Under the pieces are notes generated by a model. It was not told where the DNA came from. It searched no databases and saw only the letters and a list, made by a program, of their open reading frames with translations. From Chara braunii (Eukaryota; Streptophyta; Charophyceae; Charales; Characeae), in NCBI GenBank assembly GCA_003427395.1, contig BFEA01000034.1:2342584-2406583 (forward strand): a stretch of DNA of 64,000 nt, in the 5' to 3' direction. Shown here piece after piece: positions 34,604 through 44,390 of the stretch (its first letter is position 1; each line of letters begins with the position of its first letter). A program made the translations under genes and the position numbers.

Positions 34604-35202
34604 CAAGACGAGGAGGACGAACTCAAGGAAAAATTAAGCGACTAATGCAGGTTTGCTCTGACATGCAGATGCCTGGAGCTCGTCGAGATTTGAGTATCTC
34701 GAGGTACCTGCTGGTTCATGATACACTTGAAGACGATCTCATCAGAGGAGCGAAGCAACTTCTACGAGTTCGAGACGGTTCTCCTATTGAGTGGATCAGC
34801 GTCATCGGATTGCTCCGCAATGGCGAGGGATTCTTCCCTAATACTCGCGCGGATTTCCGGGCCAATACGGCTCGGACCTCAGATGAGTTCTTTGGATATA
34901 CTTTGTATTTCCACCGCGCGAGCAATCTCCAATGTCTCTCTCGACTCATTGTGAGCATCAAGATTACCTCGTCCAGCCGACGTTTCGGCGTCGTTCGGAT
35001 CCGGGATACAGAGACTAGACATTTGTTTGGACTTAGTCGGCCTCTTCGAATCATAGTATGGAGACTAGCCTTACGGATGATCTCCTTCTACGGTGCTCGA
35101 ACCATTACAGTTATGCGAGGTGGGCGAGCGATGACCCTGGTTTTCGACGGCGACGAGCTTGCGATATTAGATTCATTGGAGGCTCAGGTGCGTGGCAGAT
35201 GA
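34600..35202 (+). CDS. Unknown ORF C (200 aa)
   Basis: The longest intact frame of the cluster, 200 codons with balanced composition and no low-complexity sequence. It contains SISRYLLVHDTLEDDLIRGA, a central FFPNTRADFRA, and a C-terminal run RIIVWRLALRMISFYGARTI followed by TLVFDGDELAILDSLE. It has no recognised domain, transmembrane segment or zinc motif. It lies on the plus strand between two minus-strand LTR ends, so it may be a remnant of a host gene or of an unclassified element. An overlapping shorter frame at 34718-34954 is probably its shadow. Confidence 0.4.
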   Translation: MTRRGGRTQGKIKRLMQVCSDMQMPGARRDLSISRYLLVHDTLEDDLIRGAKQLLRVRDGSPIEWISVIGLLRNGEGFFPNTRADFRANTARTSDEFFGYTLYFHRASNLQCLSRLIVSIKITSSSRRFGVVRIRDTETRHLFGLSRPLRIIVWRLALRMISFYGARTITVMRGGRAMTLVFDGDELAILDSLEAQVRGR

Positions 35203-35786
35203 CAAGTTTACCAGGGTTAGACACCGCTTTCTGGAAATCTTACTCATATTTCAGAAAACCCCTCACATAAATTAATCCCGTCAAGGGAGCCATATTATTT
35301 ATGGCCTCACGAGGTGATCTCAAAACACAAAACAAAAACATATTATGTAGATAGGACTGCCAGATGGATAGTATCTAGATTACCCCGATGACGGCACTAT
35401 CATGCTTATGCAATAAGGGGTAAGCACATGCGTAAAAACGCATGTAAGAAGCAAGAAGGAGACGAAAGCGAAGGTGGGGTCGAACCGAGAGTTCAAACTT
35501 CGATCAGGAACCAGATCACTTGTTGATCTGCATGGTAGCAATGGTATTTACTTGCAGAAGTTACCCATGAAAAACTTCTGTAGGTACGATGTTGTCCTAA
35601 ATTCAGAACGTGGAAAAAGTCTAACTTTAGCTTAAAAGGCTTGAAATTATGACGAGTAGGAAAACTCATAGCATGACCCTTTTTTGACAGACTAAGCCTA
35701 TTAAAAAGTTGTGCTATAATTGTTGAGCTGGTTAATATGAAAAAGTGACTTCATGTGTATTATTTTTGATAATTTCGTATGAATAA

Positions 35787-35835
<49 letters not shown>

Positions 35836-35900
35836 ATGAGGAAATTGTGTGCAAGGGATTATGGTCGAGTTGTTGTTGGTTTCTATACTTGACTGAAACC
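35203..35900. other. Unassigned stretch with (TA)n and a short perfect hairpin
   Basis: No gene. ACATGCGTAAAAACGCATGT at 35427-35446 is a perfect 8-bp hairpin with a four-base loop. A (TA)n run occupies about 35790-35831; the LTRs at 59055 and 46217 have a short TA/TGTA run at the comparable place before their 3' ends, so LTR homology may begin here. Confidence 0.5.
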
Positions 35901-35904
35901 AGCT

Positions 35905-36354
35905 TAGTCGACCGGCGTACGCTTCATTCTCAGGAGATTAGCGCCCTAAGTGGTGGACGGCGTCCGGGTTCAGCAGACGTTTAAATCTCGTATACATATA
36001 CTACAGTGTGCGAGCAAACGCTCTCGGCTGACCCACCTTTGCAACTGCATATAAAAGTTTTCGCATGTGGGTCAGTAGCTCGGTAGGGATACGCCCCAAA
36101 GGGTGGTGACAGCTCCTTAGGAAAACAAACTTATGCCTCGTGGGAACCTGTCCTGTCGTAGGGGACCACGGGAAGTACAGCTGGCGCACCCGGTTAGAGT
36201 GGTGAAGGGACGACGTTACCGTACAATGCCTCGGCGGCTTACGAAAACTTTTTTTCACGTTATCCTCGAGTTGTCTCCATGTTTTTTTTTTAGTAACTCC
36301 TGCGTGACGTGGCCGGGAGGGCCCTCGCTCACGTGGGGGCCGATGCGCTCGACA
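35905..36354 (+). mobile_element. LTR 3'-end fragment, plus strand
   Basis: Matches the last about 450 bp of the long LTR: CTTAGTCGACCGGCG, the CTCTCGGCTGACCCACC block, the GTAGCTCGGTAGGGATACGCCC block, and the terminus CCGATGCGCTCGACA at 36340-36354. It is followed by ACGCAGAGTC with no primer-binding site, so it is a 3'-type LTR end or solo remnant. It faces the minus-strand LTR at 36681. Confidence 0.7.
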
Positions 36355-36660
36355 ACGCAGAGTCACATTAATGCAAACCATGGTTAATATATGACACTAG
36401 ATACACCTAGCACCCTCCTTGTAACTCTGCAGTACCCCGATCAGTAAATTTCTAACTGCAATTGCCACTACTAGGTGTCAAAGTACACTTGCACCCTTAC
36501 CACATACCTCCATTCAATAGTATACTCCCATCAGAAACATCAACACACTACTTTTCATTAACTTATTTATCGCCAATATCAAAGATTGTCGTTTTGCCTG
36601 GATCATCAGCCTGCTTTCAACCTGGGTTCGTTCTCTAAGGATCCCAGTAGGCAGCCGAGA
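36355..36660. other. Leader side of minus-strand element, no gene
   Basis: Between the fragment ending at 36354 and the primer-binding site at 36661. On the minus strand this would be the start of the internal domain of the element whose 5' LTR begins at 36681. No open frame of note. Confidence 0.4.
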
Positions 36661-36678
36661 TCCCCTGCAACGGCGCCA
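36661..36678 (-). promoter_or_regulatory. Primer-binding site, tRNA-Asp type (minus strand)
   Basis: The minus strand reads TGGCGCCGTTGCAGGGGA, two bases after the LTR end at 36681. It matches the complement of the plant tRNA-Asp 3' end (TGGCGCCGTTGCCGGGGA) at 17 of 18 positions. It fixes the direction of this element and the exact LTR end. Confidence 0.85.
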
Positions 36679-37096
36679 CCTGTCGAGCGCATCGGTCCCA
36701 CAGGGGAACCCTCCCAACAGCGTCACGCAGGATTTTGCAGGACTTCTCATAGAGCGCGGTTTGCTGCTCTGGCCGAGTGCGTCATCCGTACCTCTCGCGA
36801 ATCCCTACGATATGATAGGGTCACACGAGGCACTGCTTACCTTCACCCGCGCGAGCTGTCACCATCCCTTGGGTGGGCGTATCCCCGCCGAGCTACCGAA
36901 CCACGTGCAAAAGCTTTCCGTATGCAATCGCAGAGGTGGCCCGACCGAGGGCGTTTCTTGTTCGTCGTAGTATAGGGGGTACACGCGATCAACGCCCCTC
37001 AATTGGACCCACACGTGACGCATTGGGGTTGAGGTCCCAAGCGCGACTCGTCGTCGGTCGATATGGACGCAATCCACTCACCACGCGTTCCACCAT

Positions 37097-37098
<2 letters not shown>

Positions 37099-37130
<32 letters not shown>
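37099..37130. repeat. Poly(A) tract in LTR
   Basis: About 32 A inside the minus-strand LTR, at the position where other copies have an A/T-rich TATATGTATA stretch. Confidence 0.9.
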
Positions 37131-37136
<6 letters not shown>

Positions 37137-38679
37137 TCTCCTAGTCCCTTTAGTATCCACCCATAACCTTTTAACATGAAAATCGGTTAGGTGTCGCGCA
37201 CGAGACTCAAGATAAAACCGCGCAGACACTTGGGGTTTCTCATATCGACCAGCAATGCAAGTATACGCACGCAATCGTATCGATGGAGTACTATGCAGTA
37301 CCCATAATCACACGATCTTGAATGATCTCGAGGATCGCGTTCGACACTCAAGTGTCAGCTGACACGCACCTTGAGGGGTTAATCTTTCGATGTTAGACGA
37401 CCGCCAAGGCGGTTGATCACCACACCCGCTTCTGCACCCTGTGGAGAGTGGGTGGTAAACAGGTTCATACCTGTGGTGACAATCGTCTCTTATTGCCCTG
37501 GAGACCAACTCCACCATCCATGGCGTGGAGAGAACTCAAGAGGTTTGACTTTGACGGCTGCCACAGACTATAACGTCCAACTATAAAATTCTCAAAGCAA
37601 AAGGATAAAAGGGGAATCTTCGTTTCCTCTCAAAGCAGAATTTGTTTAACCCTTGCGCACGATCATAATAGGCCTCGCGAATGCCCAACGCGTATATATG
37701 TACATATATATATAGAGGGGTATAAATATGTGACAATCACTTATCACAATCACAGTAAGACTCCTCTCAGCCATATATACTTAAGTGATCGCAGACAGTC
37801 AAATCCAAAATCCGGACCACCAAATATATTTGCAATCACATCAAAGATTCAACCAAAAGTCCTTGTACTACACGAGGTCAACTTCAACCATTCTTTGTGC
37901 TCACACCCCTCGTTTTAGCCATACAAGCCTCACTCTTTATGCAACTCTCAAAATAAAATACTCAGCATCTTTATTACATAACCATTCCAATAAAGTCTGG
38001 GTAAAAACACAGCGAAACAAATCAAACCACAGGGTTAAAACCTTTAGGTTGAGTGGCAAGAGTGAAGTGGAGTTGAGTTGAAAAACCGACGAGTCGGCAA
38101 CCGACCTGTTATCAGTGATAACAGAAGATGATTCTCATGGGATCAAGCTGATACTAGTTCAATCTTGAATCAATTTGAATAAAGGTGACCTGCAATGCAG
38201 CAAAGGTCAGTGCCCAAGCCATGCTTGAATGATCATGAAATAAACGTACCTTTCTTACTAGCCTCTGACGTTTATAAAAAAAATGTCAGGAATTTCGGTA
38301 GTATATCCCCTAAACGAGGGTAGACTGTCGAATCCTCAAGTTCTAAAATACCCTAACTCTTTTAAAATATAGAAAATTTCGGTAGCGCTTCCCGTAAGAA
38401 ATGTGTCTTCCCAAAATTTATACAAAGCCAGAAATATAAAATAAACTTATCCCAAAAAATGCTGAAATTGAACCTAGAAAATGCAAGAATTGAACTAACT
38501 ACTAGAGCTTCAGCACACGGCGAGCATCTAAAGCGACTAAGCTATCAAGAGATGCCCCAAATGATTGTCCGTAAATATGCATAAACAAATATCCCTCTCA
38601 ATCCCACATCAGTTTGATCCAAGTAACTCGTTAATCTCTCAGTTCTTTTACCCCTTTATGACCTCTTTTCCTATGGCAT

Positions 38680-39400
38680 AGGATTAGACCACCCCAACGT
38701 AGGGGTACGCCTGACCTACCTAAGCAAGTGATTGGGATACACACAAGTAGGTTGCCCCAACTTAGGGGTATGCCCAACTTACATGACTGAAACGTATGTT
38801 TCAGACTGCCCCAACTTAGGGGTATGCCCAACCGAACATAAACTATGAACATGAAGCATATGACCAGACCGCCCGAACTTAGGTGTACGCATGTCTTCTG
38901 CTTAACTGACGACATGAAGCATAAGACTAGACTGCCCCAACTTAGGGGTATGCCAAAGTCAGCCTTAAGCGAAGTTTACGTAAGGCATAGGATTAGACTG
39001 CCCCAACTTAGGGGTATGCCTAACCGAGCTTAACAAGTACGAACGACGAATGGTCGGATCGCCCTAACTTAAGGGTATGTCCAACCTACATAACATCAAC
39101 GACAGGGGCATATTGTTAGGCCGCTCCAACTTAAGGGTACGCCTAGTTAGCCTAAACAATTTAAATTACATAAGGCAAAGTGGCCAGACCGCTCTAACTT
39201 AAGGGTACGCCTGATCTGCCTAAACAAGTTACAAAACGATGTATGACTAAGCCGCCCCAACTTAGGGATACGCTTAGCCTCCGTGACAACATTGCAAGCA
39301 ACCATAAATACTTTGCACAAACTTTACAACTTTCTTTCTTCTTACGCAGATCGTCAGACCTACCCAACTTAGGGACACATCCGACCCTGCCTTGTGTTTA
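38680..39400. repeat. Covarying hairpin array, core type C (CCCCAACTTAGGGG)
   Basis: Eleven units, spacing about 50-65 bp, with core CGCCCCAACTTAGGGGTACG. Outer arms differ between units and match within units, for example CTAAGC/GCTTAG (39247-39252 with 39272-39277) and GTTAGGC/GCCTAGTT with wobble (near 39116-39147). Some units are imperfect. Spacers such as CATAAGGCATAGGATTA, CTTCTGCTTAACTGAC and CCTAAACAAG match those of the core-A array unit by unit. Confidence 0.8.
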
Positions 39401-42400
39401 AGAGGGAAAATAAAGAAGTTTTATACTAATTGTCTGCCTCTTTTGTATTATCACGAGCATAGGATCTGTCGTACCAAACACGCTTACAAGGGTATTTGCC
39501 GTGTTTCCTGCAAGTTACGCCAGTGCAGCCTCGACCGTCTGCTGGCGCACGCACGAGAGGAATCTTAGGATCTCGCCTGGGTGAGCGGGGCGCGCGGGGT
39601 GTTGACCGCGAGGAGCCACCATACGCAGCCTGAGGGTGCGAGGCGTCGCGGACCAACGGGACGCGCGGCGTTCATTCTCATTTTAATTGTTTATTTATTT
39701 GTCTACCTTCTCATGGCTTTTAGTTCAGTGGTTGATTCCGAGGCCGGCGTCGGGACCAACGGGTCTGGCTCAGCTATTAGATTGTCGAACACGGAAGGTC
39801 GTCGCGACAGTCGAGGACCTTGAGCGCTCGTTCGACGGGTCCGCGTGTTCGGGATACCGGCGAAGGTCCTCCATGACGTCGTTGCTGAGAACGGGGCGCG
39901 GTTAGGGTTTGAGTTCATAATTACATTTGAGGAAAAAGGGCCGGTAATGCTGAACGTATATGACCTACGTTCGGGTTCGGCGATGTCGCGTAGGGGTGTG
40001 ATGTAGTCGAGGGATTGCCTGGAGTGCGATTACAAATTATTCTCGAGACTGTGCAAAAGTTACCCCTTCATAATATTATGGGGAACCCCGTAGCAGCCAC
40101 AACCGGGCTCAAGCCTCCAACGAGGGGGAGCTGCACCCACTAGCAGGTGCGATACCTGCTGCAGCAGGTAGGAAAACCTAGTCAGGGGTCGGCCGATAGT
40201 ATCAGGGTCGGGCTTCGTTTATAGGGTAGTCGTTGTGCCTCCCCTCAGGTCCCTTCCTCCTATGAGCACCGAGGCAGTCGCTACTCAGTGCCACTTAGGG
40301 AGGACCGACGACATATCTCTGGGTTGCGGGTTTGGGTCCCGACGTGCAGCGCCGGGGAGCAGCGGTCGGAGCGACGGTGCAAGCGGTCGGTGGGTAGACC
40401 GCTACAAGGCACCGTCAGGTTGAAACAGGTAAGGACAAGCTAGCCGGGCAGCGCTGCGTTAGCAGCAACGAACAACGCTAAGGGCAGTGACGTGAGGCAG
40501 CAAGTGGTAAGACTGTGAGGGGGAGCGACGAGCAGCGGGGCGGGCTGGATAGCGTTGTGCAACGGTGGGTGAGCGACGGGCAGCGGGGCAGGCGGATAGC
40601 GCTATGCAACAGCGGGCGGAGCGACAACACAGTAGAGACGAGCAGCAGAGGGGAGCGAAGTGCCAAAGAGGGGAACAAACCCGGCTGGAAAGTGTGTCGG
40701 GTGCATGTGAGGAGCCGCGGGCAGTGGAGAAAAGATAAGGGTCTGAACGCAAAAAGTGCACTGAGTGCAGACAGAGGGGAAAAACGGGCGGGGAAAACAA
40801 CTGAGCACAGAGAATAAATCCGGATGCAAAGTCGCGCCGGATGCATGCGGAGAATGGAAGAAGTGGCTATGGCAAGAGCTAGAACTGCTTAACACACCGG
40901 ATCCACAATAGATTTGAGCGAGGAAAAGTAGTAGATAGGGGTTTATTGGAGGGGCGAACCTATTGGAAACGTTAGATTAGCATAAGAGTTAATGTTAGAA
41001 AAGTTAGGAGGGAAAAGCACCGTGCGGAGAGGAAGGAAGAAAGAAGGAGATGGAGAGTGAGATCGTCGTAACTCAGTCAATCCTAGACCGTTTTTGGCGA
41101 AGCAGGGTGGGATTCCATGGTTTTTGGCCAAGGCGAATCTATTGGTGAGGTTAGTTTCTAGTGTTAATGAATAGATTTTGAGATACGAAGGAATGGAGCC
41201 GCGTGATGATACTGTGAGAGAGGGAGGTGGTGAGAGTGATTGTCACGGAGCTCGATCAGTTCTTGGTGAAAAGGGGCAAGGAAAGATGTTGGATGGGGGG
41301 GTTGGGATGCTGAGAGCAGGATGGTGTAGGTTTCGTGTCATGATGAGCATGGGATGCATCGGGGGAGTAATTGGTTGAATATGGAATGAATATACCCGCA
41401 TGTTAGGGGCAGATTCATTCGATTCTACTCATCCCAACTACGGGGGAGAGCGGACTTTCCTGCATGACCACGCCATCATTCTTAAACAGTGGGAATCTTG
41501 CGGGCGGTCTTCCTTGTGAAGATGTTGTCATTGTTGTTGCAGCAGTCGTTGTACGGCTGAACCCGGTCGAGATCTGGGGCAGGTGATCAGAAACAGGAGA
41601 TAAAAAGGGGGGGGAATAAAGAAAGTGGGAGGCCACAGAGCAACAACGGGCGGGATTGCCTAGTGCGCGCGTGTATCTTCCTGCCTTTCGGCGGAAGGTT
41701 CATTCAATTTTACTTATAAGCTTCTATAGAAGCTTGCATGAGGCGACCTCGCGGGGTTGGAAACTTACCTGTTGCCCGGTGCGATGCTCGTCCCAGCGGC
41801 TGAAGGTCCGCAAGAGAGAGAGAGGGAGAGAGAGAAAGAGAGGCCACTTACCTAGGCAGGGAAGGAGGCGGGATCGGGAGGCTACCACCCACAGAGCCGG
41901 GCATATCGAGATGGGGGCCGCTCATTTCGGGACGTTTGTGTTGCTCGTAGGTGATGATGGGCGTTCATCGGAGTGATTCCCAGGCTCATTGGATGATGGG
42001 AGCCAACAGTTTGCGGGTTTCAATTGTGATATGAGTTGGTCATGTGCTTCTTCGCTCCGTGTTGGATGTGTGGATTTCCTCGTCTGAACCTCGTCGCTGC
42101 CCTGCGGCCTGTGACCCGTTTGCTTGCATGTGTTTTTTTGCGGGTTGCTGAGTTCACTGTGCGGTGTGACCGGGTCGTTGGTGTTGCCTCGTGCCCCACT
42201 GCTTTGCTGCCGTACTGCTCATCGGCAGGTCGTACTTCCCTGAACGGGCCGATACACACTTACAAGAAGGCGGGCATGCTAAGAGGGCCTGCTGCGAATG
42301 AGTATGGTCAGCACCCGCTTCTCCATGCTGAGAAGGAGTAACCTGCGTTGTCAGTAGAAGAAAAGTTGTTTTCAAGGCATGTTGCAATATGTACTGTGGG

Positions 42401-43063
42401 TGGAACCCAGACTATACTAGGGGACAATCGGGAGTCTGAGAAATAGTCATTACTGAAAATTGAAGAGTCGGTTAGTGGGTTGTTACGGTGAACAGTTGGG
42501 CTGTTGCAGCGTATGTTGTGCTCTTTCGTGAGTAGACGGCGAACTCACTGTGGATCCTACTGAATTACTGAACGCATTGTTAGGCCTGCGAGGTGTGCCG
42601 TGTGTGTTGGGTGTTGCGGCTGTAGGGCTGATTGCACGACGGTAAGGTCGAACGGGGTTTGGCATTATGTATGGCTACGGGGCGGATTGCTGAGCACGGT
42701 TGATGTGTGCGCCGACAACCATCCTAGACTGCGTGGCGAGGTTGGTCCAACTAGCAAAAGGGGATCATTGCTGCAAATTGGAAAGTAGCTAGGGAGTCAA
42801 CATGTGGAAGTTTAACTATAGATGACTAAGCAGGTTGTGTTTTGTTGGGGGTTGACTACGCATCACCAACCTTTTGATATAGTGTAAGAGAGATGTGCAC
42901 TAGTGTCAAGTGACCGTGCCGCTTCATCGAGGCAGAGCGACGTGGAGGCACGATCAGGTTTGTGAAGGGGGGTTGTTACCGCAAGTTGGAGCATCGTCAA
43001 GAGGGTCAACAGTCGGTGATTGACTTCAGTTTGACCAGACAGCTGCGCATTCTGGCTGCCATT

Positions 43064-43880
43064 GAATCAAATAAAATCTTCGAAATAAAATCTTTGATTT
43101 TGACTAAATTCTTCATTTCATGTGTTTCTTGATTTCATGTATTCTTGTTCAATTAAATATTTCATAACTCTATAATTATTCTTTGGGAATTCAAATAAAG
43201 ATGTGCGAAATTCTAGTTATTGAACAAACCTAAAGAGTCTGAGCATTGTAAAAGTATCATTATAACTATGCTTCAGGCAAACCCTCATAAATTAAACACA
43301 ACGACCAGGTCATTCAGCTTAGAAATAATGTCTGACCCTTCAGAAAACAGCCAAATAAACATAGCCCTGAGCCATTCAGCTTAGAAACAATGCCCGGTCC
43401 TTGGTTGACCCGGTCAAACGCATGCCTTCTACCTTTCTCCCACCTTCCCCCAGTTCATTCCTTTGTCTGCATTCAATCAAAAAAAAATTAAAACTTACGC
43501 TTCACTCTCATACATTCCTTCCATTCGGTCTGATTAGGTCTTGGAAGAAAGCAAAGTCATAGGGGCAATCATGCATACGTCGGTCAAACAAAAGGGGAGT
43601 AGTCAAACATGGGTATAGTGGGGTCATAAAGAAAGAAGAATATATACATCATAGTTCCCTGCCTCCAGAACCTCGCCTAGGTTCCAGCAGAGCTCCTGCA
43701 GTCGGTGGGTGGACTTCCCAAAGAGTCTTACTGCGGTCCTACGGGTTGCAACCCCGCCTGCCGCCTTCCTCTCAGAACCAATAGATTAGACTTAGACTCA
43801 GAAGGGTGGAAAGAGGAGCTTCATACTTTTGAGATAGAGGAGTGAGACTAACTCAACTCCCAAGAGAGGGACTTGATATC
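43064..43880. other. Inverted segment with AT-rich insertion inside the 5' LTR
   Basis: 43272-43880 is the reverse complement of the segment corresponding to about 56035-56763 in the 3' LTR. The lengths agree (609 bp) once the 120-bp assembly duplication in the 3' LTR is discounted. The preceding 208 bp (43064-43271) is AT-rich and absent from the 3' LTR. The inversion is therefore post-insertional. Confidence 0.75.
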
Positions 43881-44390
43881 TGGATACGAAGGATTTAAGG
43901 TCTTGTTTATTTTGAGGAAGGATTCTGGTCTAAGGCTGAGCATTATTTCTAAGCTGAATGGTTTAGCCTGAAAACCACTCACATAAGTACAAACTGAGTA
44001 TCAAGGGAAATAATTTATTTATATTTGCATGTGAACGGGCAGATGAGCATTGTTTCCAAGCCGAATGGTCCAACAGTGAGCCATATCACTAAGAAGAGAA
44101 GGAAAATTACAGAGTACAATTGGAAATAGTCTCGGCAAGCTGAACATTGTTTCCAAGCCAAATGGTTCAGTCCCCTGCCCATATTTGTACTTTCTTTTCA
44201 GAACAAAGTCAGAAAAATATTAAACTTTGCATATTAAACAGTTCAGGGCGGCTGAACATTATTTCCAAGCCGAATGGTCTACTCAAATGCCCAAAGAATA
44301 GAGAAGTAGTAGTGCAACCTGTTCGTGTATATCCTAAGGCATGCTGGACATTGTTTCCAAGTTGAGTGGTCTAGCACTTGTGTCATATGT
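43290..44390. repeat. Covarying hairpin array, core type E (copy 2, partly inverted)
   Basis: Two or three units (43300-43410) are inverted with the rearranged segment, and the rest (43940-44390) are in the standard direction. Perfect outer arms include CTGAAC/GTTCAG (near 44131 and 44164); GCTGGAC/GTCTAGC (near 44342 and 44370) pairs with one G-U. Other units are damaged, for example ATGAGC with GTCCAA near 44043. Confidence 0.75.

Larger units (their letters stand above)
36681..39466 (-). mobile_element. 5' LTR of a minus-strand element (core type C), part 1
   Basis: Starts (on the plus strand) with TGTCGAGCGCATCGG beside the primer-binding site and runs through the LTR 3' part, the AATTTCGGTAGCGCTTCCCG repeats (38283-38410) and the core-C hairpin array. 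It is cut at 39466 by the forward element and resumes at 59556: 39400-39460 (TTTAAGAGGGAAAATAAA .. GAGCATAGG) followed by 59556 (ACGCTCAGTATG) aligns with uninterrupted sequence at 22055-22175 of the core-A LTR. Confidence 0.75.

Noticed and set aside
38600-38640. Plant snRNA promoter element (ATCCCACATCAG) in the LTR
   Set aside because: No TATA at the required distance and no snRNA-like sequence downstream; probably chance or a generic repeat word.
40235-40423. Conserved 62-codon ORF shared with 53066-53254
   Set aside because: The two copies lie at the same place in the paired LTRs, so similarity is expected without coding constraint.
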